From: Actinomadura rupiterrae
GTDB taxonomy: Bacteria; Actinomycetota; Actinomycetes; Streptosporangiales; Streptosporangiaceae
NCBI RefSeq assembly: GCF_024172125.1
Contig: NZ_JAMZEA010000008.1
Location: 124,001-188,000 of the forward strand
Reading direction: 5' to 3'
DNA length: 64,000 bases
Numbering within the stretch: position 1 is the first letter of the stretch; each line of letters opens with the position of its first letter. The translations under genes were made by a program, and so were the position numbers. The notes below the pieces were generated by a model that did no database searches, had not been told where the DNA came from, and saw only the letters and a program-made list of their open reading frames with translations. Below are positions 17,667 through 26,788 of the stretch, piece by piece.

Positions 17667-17684
17667 CGGACACCCCTCGCGCAG

Positions 17685-17716
17685 TCGAACATATATTCGA
17701 CTTATACCCGGATCAA
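17685..17716 (-). promoter_or_regulatory. LexA-type SOS box overlapping a promoter
   Basis: TCGAACATATATTCGA (17685-17700) differs from the actinobacterial LexA consensus TCGAAC-N4-GTTCGA at one position. On the minus strand a -35 TTGATC (plus 17711-17716) and a -10 TATGTT (plus 17688-17693) are 17 bp apart, so the box covers the -10 and part of the spacer. The start codon is 19 bp downstream of the box. Confidence 0.7.
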
Positions 17717-17743
17717 AGGGTCGGCAACCGTCGAAAGCGCAGG

Positions 17744-18508
17744 TCAGGCCAGGAACTTGTACAGCGCGGCGAGGCCCACGAGCACGATCACGCCGCGCAG
17801 CACGGGCGCGGGAATCCGCTGCCCGACCTTCGCGCCGAGCAGTCCGCCCAATGTGGAACCGGCCGCGACGAGCAGCACGGCGAGCCAGCTGATGTCGGTC
17901 CGGCCGAGCGCCCAGGACCCGATGAACACGACGGCGGCGGTCCCGTTGACCAGCGCCGACAGGACGTTCTTGGCGGCGTTGACACGCTGCAGGTCCTCGT
18001 TCAGCGCGGTCCCGAGCAGGCCGATCAGGACGATGCCCTGCGCGGCCCCGAAGTAGCCGCCGTACATCCCCGCGCCGAACACGCCCGACCACAGCGCCGG
18101 CCCGCCGTGCTCGCGCTGCATCTCGCGTCCGCGCAGGTAGCGCTGGAGGCGCGGCTGGAACACCACCAGCACCAGCGCGATGACGATCAGGATCGGGACG
18201 ATCACCTTGAACGCCGTGGCGGGCAGCGCCAGCAGCAGCAGCGCGCCGACCGCGGCGCCCAGCACGGACGCGCTGCCGAGCCGCAGCAGCCGCCCCCGCT
18301 GCCCCTTGAGCTTGTCGCGGTAGCCGTACGCGCCGGTCACCGAGCCGGGGACGAGGCCGATGTTGTTCGAGACGTTCGCCGTCACCGGCGGGAATCCGAG
18401 CGCCACCATCGTCGGGAACGTGATGAGCGAGCCGGATCCCACCACGGCGTTGATCCCGCCCGCGGCGATCCCCGCGGCGAACACCGCGCCCGCGTCAAGC
18501 AAGTCCAC
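17744..18508 (-). CDS. TauE/SafE-family anion permease
   Basis: 254 residues of a typical TauE/SafE (sulfite exporter family) permease with about eight helices in two homologous halves. The first half starts GGINAVVGSGSLITFPTMVALGFPPVTANVSNNIGLVPG and the second holds GAGMYGGYFGAAQGIVLIGLL ... VNAAKNVLSALVNGTAAVVF. These proteins export sulfite, sulfonates or related organic anions. No sulfur-metabolism gene is adjacent, so the substrate is open. Confidence 0.93.
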   Translation of the reverse strand: MDLLDAGAVFAAGIAAGGINAVVGSGSLITFPTMVALGFPPVTANVSNNIGLVPGSVTGAYGYRDKLKGQRGRLLRLGSASVLGAAVGALLLLALPATAFKVIVPILIVIALVLVVFQPRLQRYLRGREMQREHGGPALWSGVFGAGMYGGYFGAAQGIVLIGLLGTALNEDLQRVNAAKNVLSALVNGTAAVVFIGSWALGRTDISWLAVLLVAAGSTLGGLLGAKVGQRIPAPVLRGVIVLVGLAALYKFLA

Positions 18509-18704
18509 GTTCGTCCCGTCCCGTGCTCGGAGCCTCCAGCAGTCCCCCGATGTTAGGGAAGCCCGAGATCACCGGATTGGCCGGGGTCGTCCGCCCACAT
18601 GCTGAGACACGCCGACCGCGGCCTCGCAGCACGCCGAGCACGGCCCAGCAGCACGCCGAGCGCGGGCCGGAAGGCGGCGCGCGGTGCGGGCGCGTAGCCG
18701 CGGT
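18509..18704. other. Short gap with CACGCCGAGC repeats
   Basis: 196 bp between two minus-strand genes. A degenerate unit near CAGCACGCCGAGCRCGG is repeated three or four times between 18603 and 18670. No gene. Confidence 0.5.
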
Positions 18705-19493
18705 CTAGTAGGCGGCTCGGGCGTACCAGCGGCCGTTCTGGCGGTCGATGGACAGCGGGACGCCGAAGCATTCGGTGAGGTGCTCCGGGGTGAAGACCTC
18801 GTCCACCTTGCCGGACGCGACGACCTGGCCCTTGCGGAGCAGCAGGGCGTGCGTGAACCCCTCCGGGACCTCCTCGACGTGGTGGGTGACCATCACCGTC
18901 GTCGGCGCGGCGGGGTCGTCGGCCAGGATGCCGAGGCGGCGCACCAGGTCCTCGCGCCCGCCCAGGTCGAGGCCCGCGGCGGGCTCGTCCAGCAGGAGCA
19001 GCTCGGGGTCGGGCATCAGCGCGCGGGCGATCTGGACGCGCTTGCGCTCGCCCTCCGACAGCGTGCTGAACCGCCGCTTGACCAGGTCGGCGCAGCCGAG
19101 GGCCTCCAGCAGCTCGATCGCGCGCGCGAGGTCGGTCGACTCGTACTCCTCCTGCCAGCGGCCGAGGATCGCGTACGAACCGGTCAGGACCAGGTCGAGG
19201 ACGGTCTCCCCGGTCGGCACCTTCTCGGCCACCGCGGAGCTCGCGACCCCGATGCGCGGCCGCAGCTCGAACACGTCCGTGCGGCCCAGCTCCTCCTCAA
19301 GGATCTCCACCGAGCCCTCGGTGGGATGCAGCAGCGCGCCGGCGACCTGGAGCAGCGTGGTCTTGCCCGCGCCGTTCGGGCCCACGACCACCCATCGCTC
19401 GTTCTCGTTCACCGTCCACGTCACGTCGCGCAGCAGGGTGGCCCCCTCGCGCCTGACGCCGACTCCCCGGAGTTGCAGTACCTCGCCGGCCAT
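18705..19493 (-). CDS. ABC transporter ATP-binding protein
   Basis: 262 residues with a complete nucleotide-binding domain: Walker A GPNGAGKTT (about 38-46), Q-loop region, signature LSEGERKRVQIARAL, Walker B LLLLDEP, and H-loop VTHHVEEV. The short family-specific insert ELGRTDVFELRPRIGVASSAV and lack of a permease neighbour resemble the stand-alone actinobacterial ATPases next to molybdate or iron type systems; the partner is unknown. It is divergent from the 19553 gene with a 59-bp gap. Confidence 0.92.
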   Translation of the reverse strand: MAGEVLQLRGVGVRREGATLLRDVTWTVNENERWVVVGPNGAGKTTLLQVAGALLHPTEGSVEILEEELGRTDVFELRPRIGVASSAVAEKVPTGETVLDLVLTGSYAILGRWQEEYESTDLARAIELLEALGCADLVKRRFSTLSEGERKRVQIARALMPDPELLLLDEPAAGLDLGGREDLVRRLGILADDPAAPTTVMVTHHVEEVPEGFTHALLLRKGQVVASGKVDEVFTPEHLTECFGVPLSIDRQNGRWYARAAY

Positions 19494-19552
19494 CGCGCGC
19501 CTTTGTCCCCAATCTCGCGTTCTCAGGCGATCCGATTCGCAACAAAGAACCT

Positions 19553-20452
19553 ATGCGATTCGCAGCGCTTATGGTGGTCGGCATGGACGCAGGCGCTGAC
19601 CGAACGGGCTCGACGGGCGACGCGGCGACCGCGCTCACCGCGTGGGGGAACGCCTGGCTGGCCGGACACGTGGGTCTGGACGAGGCGGTCGACGCGGTCG
19701 AGCGCGCCGCCGGACCGCAGGTCGTGGGCCTTTCCGCGGCCGAGCCGAGCGTGCTCGGCGGGACGACCGGGACCGGCGCGCCGCGCGCACCGGACGCGCC
19801 GGACGCGCTGCCCGGGCTGTCCGGAGATGTTCCGCTCCGGCGGGCGCTCGGCGAGTTGCGGGTCGAGGGGATGAGCGCGCTGCGGCTGGCGGTGCCGGTG
19901 CCGGGCGACCCGCTCGGGCTGACCGGTCCGGCCGCGTTCAACCGGGCCGCGATCGCGGCGGGGAGCGCGGTCGTCGCCGTCCTCGCCGACCGCGCGGTCG
20001 GGCTCGTCCCGCACGAGGACCTGCGCGGCTCGTCCTACGCGGGCGTCCGCTGGGAGCCGTCGGCGGCCTCGACCGGACGGCCCGACGTGCCGTCCCTGCC
20101 CGAGGCCGACCGCGACCTGACCATGGCGATGCGCGAGGCCACCGAGGCGCTGCTCACGGTGAGCGACGTCGCGTCCGTCCCGCCGGAGATCGCGGACGAG
20201 CTGATGGGCCTGCGCTCGGCGGGCGCGGACGAACCGCCGCTCGCCCCGGGCTACCCGCCGCGCGCCCAGCGCACCGCGGCCCGCGCCGTCCACCTCGCGA
20301 CGGTCGTCCGGCTCGCGCGCCGGATGGAGGCCCGCGGCCTGGACGCCCCGCAGATGCGCCGCCGCGACGAGGCCCTCCGGCTGCTCGACCGCGCCGTCCG
20401 CCGCGCCATGATCGCCGCCTGCGACAGCGTCTTCGACCCCGTCGACCGCTGA
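19553..20452 (+). CDS. Conserved actinobacterial protein of unknown function
   Basis: About 299 residues (ATGs at 19571 and 19583 are possible shorter starts). I recognise no catalytic motif. It is Ala/Leu/Asp-rich and probably helical: AATALTAWGNAWLAGHVGLDEAVDAVERAAGP, a central GDPLGLTGPAAFNRAAIAAGSAVVAV strand-helix block, and a C-terminal basic helix pair (RRRDEALRLLDRAVRRAMIAACDSVF). The gene is well adapted in codon use and ends at a shared terminator. Its divergent pairing with the ABC ATPase gives no clear clue to function. Confidence 0.8.
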   Translation: MRFAALMVVGMDAGADRTGSTGDAATALTAWGNAWLAGHVGLDEAVDAVERAAGPQVVGLSAAEPSVLGGTTGTGAPRAPDAPDALPGLSGDVPLRRALGELRVEGMSALRLAVPVPGDPLGLTGPAAFNRAAIAAGSAVVAVLADRAVGLVPHEDLRGSSYAGVRWEPSAASTGRPDVPSLPEADRDLTMAMREATEALLTVSDVASVPPEIADELMGLRSAGADEPPLAPGYPPRAQRTAARAVHLATVVRLARRMEARGLDAPQMRRRDEALRLLDRAVRRAMIAACDSVFDPVDR

Positions 20453-20532
20453 CACCGCGCGCCCGGCCACACCCGACACCCGACGACGAGGGCCCCGGGA
20501 CGAGCGTGGGCCGAAGGCCCGGGAACGCGAAG

Positions 20533-20560
20533 CGGGGCGCCTCCTGTGGAGGACGCCCCG
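20533..20560. terminator. Hairpin terminator between convergent genes
   Basis: CGGGGCG-CCTCC pairs with GGAGG-A-CGCCCCG around a TGT loop: a 12-bp stem with one bulged A. It lies between the 19553 gene and the RDD gene and has no T-tail, as is common for actinomycete terminators. Confidence 0.7.
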
Positions 20561-20577
20561 CCGGCAGGTGCCGGAGA

Positions 20578-21276
20578 TCAGGCCCGCACGACGAGCGTGT
20601 TGACGATCTTGTCGGCGAAGGTCTGCTTGCGCTCGTCCCACAGCGGCCACAGGTAGCCGACGTAGCAGGCGAAGGTGTCGGCCGCGTGGCAGATGCGGCG
20701 CAGGAACGCCATGCCGAAGCCGATCGGCTGGCCGGTGTCGGCGCTGACGACCTTGATGCCCATCTGGCGCTTGCCGATCGTCTGGCCCGTGGTGCCCTCC
20801 TGGTAGATGAACCAGAGGGACACGCCGAGGGCGCCCAGCCAGACCACCAGCATGAGCAGGAGGCCGAGCACGGGGACCTTGGCGGCCAGGGCGGCGGCGA
20901 TGAAGTAGAGGATGCCGACGGGCGCGCCGAGGATGAGGCCGTCGATGAAGGTCGCGCCGACGCGGGAACCCCACTCGGCGAGCTGGCCGCCACCGGCGGG
21001 CGCGCCGCCGTAGTACTGCTGCTGACCGTACGCGGCGGGCTGCTGGCCGTAGCCGGGCTGCTGGCCGTAGCCCGGCTGGGGCGCGGGCTGCTGGCCATAG
21101 CCGGGCTGCTGCTGACCGTAACCGGGCTGCTGGCCGTAACCCGGCTGCGCGGGCGGCTGCTGGCCGTATCCGGGCTGCTGGCCGTAGCCGGGCTGCGCCG
21201 GCGGCTGCTGCCCGTAGCCGGGTTGCTGGCCGTACCCCGGCTGCTGCTGGCCGTACGGGTCGTAGGGGTTGCCCAC
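20578..21276 (-). CDS. RDD-family membrane protein with GYGQQP repeats
   Basis: 232 residues. The first ~95 residues are a cytoplasmic low-complexity tail of PGYGQQ/GYGQQPPAQ repeats (about ten copies). The RDD domain (about 100-232) follows with LAEWGSRVGATFIDGLILGAP, two to three helices, and the FIYQEGTTGQTIGKRQMGIKVV motif. RDD proteins are membrane proteins often associated with transport or Na+/H+ exchange. The Gln/Tyr/Gly tail resembles prion-like condensate-forming sequence (inference). The DUF2752 gene lies 90 bp upstream on the same strand. Confidence 0.93.
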   Translation of the reverse strand: MGNPYDPYGQQQPGYGQQPGYGQQPPAQPGYGQQPGYGQQPPAQPGYGQQPGYGQQQPGYGQQPAPQPGYGQQPGYGQQPAAYGQQQYYGGAPAGGGQLAEWGSRVGATFIDGLILGAPVGILYFIAAALAAKVPVLGLLLMLVVWLGALGVSLWFIYQEGTTGQTIGKRQMGIKVVSADTGQPIGFGMAFLRRICHAADTFACYVGYLWPLWDERKQTFADKIVNTLVVRA

Positions 21277-21366
21277 ACTCGCTCCTTGATTGATTGACCC
21301 TGTGGTGTTTGTGACGTCCGCCGGACCGGGAGGGCTCCACGGATCTGGCCGACGACGGACGCCTGC

Positions 21367-21840
21367 TCAGACCCGCAGGACGCCGAGCCTGACGAGCTGC
21401 CAGAGCTCCGAAGCCACGAGTGCGGCGCCGAGGACCCGCCGGCGGGTCTCCGGGGCCAGCTCCCACCACCGGGCTCCCAGCCCGAGCGGAGCCAGGGCGA
21501 GCGCCACGGCTCCGGTGAGCGCCACCGGGTTGGCGAGCACGGCGTGGCCGGGGCGGCCGGCGCCGAGCTCGATGAACGCGGTGGTGCCCCCGCACAGGGG
21601 GCAGGGGATCCCGGTGACCGTCCGGAGGGGACAGAGCACGCCGGGGTCGTGGACGCGGTGGACCCAGGCCGCGGCGACCGCCGCCGTGGCCATGGCGGCG
21701 ACCCGCAGGGCAACGCCCAGGGGGCCGCGACGCGCGGCGACGAGGCTCCGGTCGACGAAGCCGCCGAGCGCGCCCTGTGGCGCGCCGGTGACCGTCGGTC
21801 CGGTCGTTCCCCCCACCGATTTCCTCCGCCTCAATGACAC
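21367..21840 (-). CDS. DUF2752 membrane protein
   Basis: 157 residues with the DUF2752 signature: VLCPLRTVTGIPCPLCGGTTAF, then NPVALTGAV. The conserved CPxCGxT cysteine pair lies at the membrane face between helices at about 45-65 and 105-125. Function is unknown. It often sits beside RDD proteins in actinomycetes, as here. Confidence 0.88.
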   Translation of the reverse strand: MSLRRRKSVGGTTGPTVTGAPQGALGGFVDRSLVAARRGPLGVALRVAAMATAAVAAAWVHRVHDPGVLCPLRTVTGIPCPLCGGTTAFIELGAGRPGHAVLANPVALTGAVALALAPLGLGARWWELAPETRRRVLGAALVASELWQLVRLGVLRV

Positions 21841-22386
21841 TTTTGTCCAGGTGACCCATATATCGGGTCCACCCCGAGGTGGGTCAAGCCAGGACAGGCA
21901 TCCGCGATGCGACCGTTACCTGGCCCGTGACCGTCCCCACCCTGGCAGCAGGGTAGGACATTTCGCCACAACGGAGTGCACGATTGCCGGGATAGGACGT
22001 AGCAGGTCAGCCCGCAACCGGTCGGACAGCGTAACAGAACGTACGCACCCGCCACACCCCGCACCGAAACCCCCGAAACCCCAAGGTGAACAGCGTGAGG
22101 ACGCGTCCGGAACGCATGGGTGCGGGGCGCGGAATCGAGAAGCGCGCGGCGGCGGAAGCGGAACGCGTGCGGCGGAAGCGGAAACGTGAGCGGCGGAAGC
22201 GGAAACGCGCGGCGGTGGAAGCGCGGGGGTCATGAATGCGCGGGTGTCATGAATGCGCTGGGCTCAAGGACGCGTGACGGGGACGCGACCGAGCGAGCGA
22301 GCGTGCGCAAGGAACGTTCAGGCACGAGGCGCGGGGGCGGGCAGCGGCGCGCGGTGCGAAGGGGGGTGTTCGGGGGGTTTGGGGGG
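21841..22386. other. Gap: dyad-bearing promoter region and a 21-bp repeat
   Basis: 546 bp between minus-strand genes. Near 21855-21870 the imperfect dyad GACCC-ATATATC-GGGTC lies just upstream of the DUF2752 start and likely belongs to its promoter. From 22142 to 22230 a unit near GCGGCGGAAGCGGAAACGYG is repeated four times at about 20-21 bp spacing, followed by two 17-bp copies of CATGAATGCGCGGGTGT. No gene. Confidence 0.6.
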
Positions 22387-23178
22387 TTAGGAGTTCGCGG
22401 CGGCGCCTACGGTCAGGGGGGTGGTCGGAGGGGCGGCGGCCAGGTGGTCGGCCTCGACGACGTCGGCGATCACCGCGGTGATGTTGTCGGGACCGCCGCC
22501 GTCGCGGGCGAGGCCGATGAGGCGGTGGACGGCGCGGGCCGGGTCGGGTTCGGCGGCGAGCACCTCGTAGGCGGTCTGCGGGTCGACGACGTTGGACAGG
22601 CCGTCCGAGCAGAGCAGGTAGCGGTCGCCGAGGCGGGCCTCGCGGAGGCGGAGGTCGGGCTCGCGGTCCTCGCGCCCGTCGAGCACGCGGTACAGGACGT
22701 GCGACAGCCGGGACGTCTCGGCCGGGTCCGGGGTCTGGCCGGACTGCTCGGCCTCGGCCTTGAGCAGCTCGTCCATGGTGTGGTCCTGGGTGATCTGGAA
22801 CAGCTCGTTGTCGCGCAGGAGGTAGCCGCGCGAGTCGCCGATGTGCGCGAGGGCGACGCGCGAGCCGTCCCAGAGCATGGCGGTGAGCGTGGTGCCCATC
22901 CGGGACAGGTCGGGGCGTTCCTCGCGGACGATCCGGAGCTTCTCGTTCGCCTCGGCGACGGCGCGGCCGAGCGCCTGGGCGAGGTCCTCGGCGGGGGCTT
23001 CGGCGTCCAGCGAGCGCAGCGATCCGATGACGGTCGAGGAGGCCACCTCGCCGCCGGCATAGCCGCCCATACCGTCCGCCACCGCGATCAGCCGCGACCC
23101 GGCGTAGCCGGAGTCCTCGTTGTTCTCCCGGCTGCACCCGATGTCGCTGCCTGCTGCGTACCTGATTGCTACGTTCAT
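22387..23178 (-). CDS. PP2C-family protein phosphatase
   Basis: 263 residues forming a complete PPM phosphatase: GCSRENNEDSGY, the first metal motif VADGMGGYAGG, MGTTLTAML, HIGDSRGYLLRD, LLCSDGLSNVV and GGPDNITAVIADV. It removes phosphate from Ser/Thr in the cytoplasm. It lies 40 bp downstream of the response regulator, so kinase, regulator and phosphatase probably form one transcript. It may reverse Ser/Thr phosphorylation in the same pathway (inference). Confidence 0.95.
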   Translation of the reverse strand: MNVAIRYAAGSDIGCSRENNEDSGYAGSRLIAVADGMGGYAGGEVASSTVIGSLRSLDAEAPAEDLAQALGRAVAEANEKLRIVREERPDLSRMGTTLTAMLWDGSRVALAHIGDSRGYLLRDNELFQITQDHTMDELLKAEAEQSGQTPDPAETSRLSHVLYRVLDGREDREPDLRLREARLGDRYLLCSDGLSNVVDPQTAYEVLAAEPDPARAVHRLIGLARDGGGPDNITAVIADVVEADHLAAAPPTTPLTVGAAANS

Positions 23179-23218
23179 ACCGTTTTCGATGACGATCCTG
23201 TCAGTGGAAGTTGTTCTA

Positions 23219-23902
23219 TCAGTCCGCGACCAGGCCGTGCCGGACGGCGTACAGCGCGGCCTGGGTCCGATCCTGCACTCCCAGTTTCATGAGCAGATTA
23301 CTGACGTGCGTCTTGACCGTCTTCTCGGAGACCGCGAGGACGCGCGCGATCTCCCGGTTGGACCTGCCCCGCGCGATCTGCACGAGCACCTCACGCTCCC
23401 TGTCGGTCAGCGCGGCCAGGCCGCGGTCGTCGTGCCGTCCGTCCCCGCCGGCCGCGTCCGCGCCCAGCACGGCCTCGGCCGCGTCCGGCGCGAACAGCAC
23501 GTGTCCGTCGTGGACCGCCCGGATCGCCTGGACGAGCGCCCGCGGATCGACGTCCTTGTACAGATACCCAGCCGCGCCCGCCTGAACTGCCGGCAGCACG
23601 TGTCCCCGCTCGGTGACGCTGGTGAGCACCAGCACCCTCGCCGCGACCCCGCGCGCGCGCAGTTCGGTGAGCGCGGCCAGGCCGCCCGCGCCCGGCATCT
23701 TCAGGTCCATGAGCACGATATCGGGCTCCAGCCGCTCGGCCATGGACACCGCCTCGACGCCGTCCGCGGCCTCGCCGACCACCTCGATGTCGTCCTGGAT
23801 CCCCAGGTAGGTGCGCAGCCCCTGGCGGACGACCGGATGGTCGTCGGCGATGAGCACCCGGATCGCCGCGTCCCCGCCCGTCCCGCTGCCGGCGCCGCTC
23901 AA
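23219..23902 (-). CDS. NarL/LuxR-type response regulator
   Basis: About 227 residues. I chose the TTG at 23902, which overlaps the sensor-kinase stop (TTGA) and leaves a 17-residue leader before the receiver domain (VLIADDHPVVRQGL, phospho-Asp in VLMDLKMPG, Thr/Ser and Lys in VLVLTS and GYLYKD). The C-terminal LuxR helix-turn-helix is complete (LTDREREVLVQIARGRSNREIARVLAVSEKTVKTHVSNLL). The same frame is open upstream but belongs to kinase sequence. Confidence 0.88.
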   Translation of the reverse strand: MSGAGSGTGGDAAIRVLIADDHPVVRQGLRTYLGIQDDIEVVGEAADGVEAVSMAERLEPDIVLMDLKMPGAGGLAALTELRARGVAARVLVLTSVTERGHVLPAVQAGAAGYLYKDVDPRALVQAIRAVHDGHVLFAPDAAEAVLGADAAGGDGRHDDRGLAALTDREREVLVQIARGRSNREIARVLAVSEKTVKTHVSNLLMKLGVQDRTQAALYAVRHGLVAD

Positions 23903-25065
23903 AGGGCCACCTCCACTCGCACCACCGTGCCCCTGCCTGGCGCGGTGTCGATCGACAGTGTGCCCCCGATCGAGCACGCACGGTCCCGCATCGACACGAG
24001 CCCGAGCCCGTTCCCGCCGCTACTCCCGGGCGTGTCGCCGGACGGGCTGGTCGCGGTGAAGCCGCTGCCGTCGTCGGCGATCTCCAGGGCCACGGCGTCC
24101 GGCGCGCCCGCGAGGCGGACGCGGACCGTCCGCGCCCCGGCGTGTCGCAGCGCGTTGTAGAGCGCCTCCTGCGCGATGCGGAACAGCACGGTCTCCTGCT
24201 CCTCGGACAGGTCGGCCGCGCCGTCCACCTCGCACAGCACGCGCGCGTCGTAGGCGCGGTCCAGCACCTCGGCGTGCTTGCGCAGGGACGCGGCGAGGCC
24301 GTCCGCCAGGTCCGCCGGCCGCAGCTCGAAGATCACCGCGCGCAGCTCGGCGAGCGCGTCGGCGGCGAGCCGCTCGACCTGGTCGAGCTCCTGGACGGCC
24401 CGCGCCGGGTGCCGCTCGGCCAGCGCGGACGCGGCCCGCGCGGTGAGCCGCAGCGAGAACAGCTTCTGCGCCACGGCGTCGTGCAGCTCGCGCGCCAGCC
24501 GGTTCCGCTCGGCGACGACGGTCAGCTCGCGGTTCGCCTCGTACAGCCGCGCGTTGGTGATCGCGATGGCCGCGTGCGCCGCGAACAGCGTCAGCAGCTC
24601 CTCGTCCCGCCGCGTGAACCCCCGCTCCGCGGCGGAAGGCGAGGAATGGCGGCGGTTGGCGAGGAAGATGATGCCGAGGACCTCGCCGCCGTCGCGGATC
24701 GGGACGCCCAGGAAGTCCTTCAGGACGGGGTGCGCGGACGGCCAGCCCTCGAACTCGGGCTCGCGGCGGATGTCGGCGAGCCGCTTGGGCTCGTTGTCGC
24801 GGAGCATCGCGGCGAGCATCCCGTGCTGGCGCGGCAGCGGGCCGATCTTCTCCCAGTCCTCGTCGCTGACACCTTCGACCACGAACTCGGCGAACGAGCC
24901 CTGGTCGTCGGGGACGCCGAGGGCTGCGTAGCGGGCGTCCAGCAGCCGCGCCGCGGCCCGGACGATCACCTGGAGCACCTCGCGCACCGACAGGTGCCGG
25001 GTGACCGCGAGGACGGCGGAGCTCACGGCGTGCAGCGCCGCCCCTTCGCCGTCGTCCACGTCCAC
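23899..25065 (-). CDS. GAF-domain sensor histidine kinase
   Basis: 388 residues, cytoplasmic, with no membrane helix. A GAF domain (about 15-170) with LDARYAALGVPD and FLGVPIRDGGEVLGIIFLANR resembles the DevS/DosT class, but whether it binds haem cannot be read from sequence. The HisKA_3 dimerisation helix has its phospho-His in ARELHDAVAQKLFSL. The HATPase domain has a degenerate N box (EALYNALRHA) and GNGLGLVSMRDRA. The response regulator follows with a one-base-step overlap. Confidence 0.93.
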   Translation of the reverse strand: MDVDDGEGAALHAVSSAVLAVTRHLSVREVLQVIVRAAARLLDARYAALGVPDDQGSFAEFVVEGVSDEDWEKIGPLPRQHGMLAAMLRDNEPKRLADIRREPEFEGWPSAHPVLKDFLGVPIRDGGEVLGIIFLANRRHSSPSAAERGFTRRDEELLTLFAAHAAIAITNARLYEANRELTVVAERNRLARELHDAVAQKLFSLRLTARAASALAERHPARAVQELDQVERLAADALAELRAVIFELRPADLADGLAASLRKHAEVLDRAYDARVLCEVDGAADLSEEQETVLFRIAQEALYNALRHAGARTVRVRLAGAPDAVALEIADDGSGFTATSPSGDTPGSSGGNGLGLVSMRDRACSIGGTLSIDTAPGRGTVVRVEVAL

Positions 25066-25262
25066 CCGCGACTCCCCGTTCTCGGGGCGGGAAGCGCCCG
25101 CCTGTGAAGACCGTACTCGGTGTACGGCGCGGGGCGAATCAGCCCGTGGACCGGGCTCCGCGGCGCGCGCGTCGTCCGCCCGGACGACGCGCCGGATCCG
25201 GGCGCTCCCCCGCCAGCGGTATGCCCGGCTTTCAGTATGATTCGGCGATTTTCATGATCTCT

Positions 25263-25965
25263 ATGATCGGGGATTCCTTGCACCGTTCCCTCCGGTCGGC
25301 GAGCACCCTCGCCGCCGCCGCGGCGACCGCCCTCGCGGTCGCCCCCGCACCCGCACACGCGTCCACCAAGGCCACCTGGCGACGCGGACGCTCGGCCGGA
25401 GCGGCATCTCGTCCCTGGCGTTCCGGTCGTCCCGCGACGTCTGGGCGGCGGGCTTCGACGGCTCCGGGAACGGACGGCCCGTCGTCCTGCACTACGACGG
25501 CCGCCGCTGGCAGCGCGAGCGCGTTCCGATCCCGGCCGGGGGTGTCTTCTTCGACGACGTCGCCGTGGACCGCAACCGCGTCTGGGCGATCGGCAGCGGC
25601 ATCGGCGACGAGAGCTACGCCTTCTTCAAGGACCGCCGCGGCTGGCACCGCGAGCGGATCCCCTACGCGAGCCACCTCGCCATGGCCTCCGTGCCCCTGC
25701 TGACCGACCGGGGCGAGCTGGTGGTCATGGGCATGTCGATCGGCGAGCACACGCCGCCCAAGTACCGCGAGCGCACGGTCCTGTACCACCGGGCCGCGTC
25801 GGGCAAGTGGCACGTCGACATGATCCCGGCGAAGCTCGCCGGACGCGAGTACGACCCGTGGGGCGCGACCGCGCTGCGCGGATCGGGAACTTCCTTTTCG
25901 GCGGTTCCCTGTCGTCCGGTAGCGGGTCCGCGCCGGCCGTGGCGTCTTACCGTCCCGGCCACTGA
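25263..25965 (+). pseudogene. Secreted propeller-type protein broken by two frameshifts
   Basis: A signal peptide (RSASTLAAAAATALAVAP-APAHA) is encoded from ATG 25263 or TTG 25278. Near 25378-25385 the coding frame moves by minus one, and TRTLGRSGISSLAF ... DVWAAGFDGSG ... HYDGRRW ... DDVAVDRNRVWAIGSG continues. Near 25880 it moves by minus one again to IGNFLFGGSLSSGSGS ... ASYRPGH and a TGA at 25963. The DVWAAG/VWAIGSG blades resemble secreted repeat-propeller proteins, which are usually longer. Either a decaying gene or one with two base-call deletions. Confidence 0.72.
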
Positions 25966-26083
25966 AACGGGCCGGAAGTCCTGGATCTGCGGAATCCGGC
26001 CGGGAGCCCTAGGACCAAGGGCTGATCCTCGTGCGCCCGCGCGGCCGATGTGCCTCGCGGGCGTCCGAAATAGCGTCGTCGGC

Positions 26084-26788
26084 ATGTCGAAGACCGCACT
26101 GATCACCGGAGCGTCCAAGGGCCTGGGCCGCGCCCTGGCCGCCGACCTCGCCCGCGACGGCTGGACGGTCGTCATCGACGCGCGCTCGGCGGACGAGCTG
26201 GCCAAGGCCGCCGCCGAGATCGGGCCGAACGCCGTCGCGGTCCCCGGGGACGTGACGGACCCCGCCCACCGGGACGCGCTCGTCCGGGCCGTCGAGGCGG
26301 CGGGCGGGCTGGACCTGCTCGTGAACAACGCGGGCACGCTCGGCACGACCCCGCTGCCGCTCCTCGCCGACCAGCCGCTGGACGACCTCCAGGACGCGTT
26401 CCGGACGAACGTCACCGCGCCGCTGGCCCTCGTCCAGGCGTTCCTTCCGGACCTGCGCGCACGGCGCGGCGCCATCCTCAACATCACCTCGGACGCGGCC
26501 GTCGAGGGCTACCAGACGTGGGGCGGCTACGGCTCCACCAAGGCCGCGCTCGAACAGCTCTCCCACGTGCTCGCCGCCGAGGAGCCGGACGTCGCCGTCT
26601 GGTGGGCCGACCCGGGCTCGATGAACACCGACATGCTGCGCGCGTCGGGCGAGGACGCGGACGCCGCACCGCAGCCCGCGACGGTCGCCGCCGCGCTGCT
26701 CTCCCTGGTCTCCGACCGCCGTCCGAGCGGCCGCTACCGCGCCGACGACCTCGCGCGACCCACCTCCCCGCGAGGGGACGGACAATGA
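26084..26788 (+). CDS. Short-chain dehydrogenase/reductase
   Basis: 234 residues. A complete classical SDR: ALITGASKGLGRALA cofactor loop, an Asp-Ala-Arg after strand two suggesting NAD(P) use, LLVNNAGTLG, ILNITSDA, and an active-site YGSTK (the usual YxxxK). The C-terminus is short. It overlaps the next gene by ATGA, so the two are translationally coupled. The open frame upstream is pseudogene sequence and is excluded. Substrate unknown. Confidence 0.92.
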   Translation: MSKTALITGASKGLGRALAADLARDGWTVVIDARSADELAKAAAEIGPNAVAVPGDVTDPAHRDALVRAVEAAGGLDLLVNNAGTLGTTPLPLLADQPLDDLQDAFRTNVTAPLALVQAFLPDLRARRGAILNITSDAAVEGYQTWGGYGSTKAALEQLSHVLAAEEPDVAVWWADPGSMNTDMLRASGEDADAAPQPATVAAALLSLVSDRRPSGRYRADDLARPTSPRGDGQ

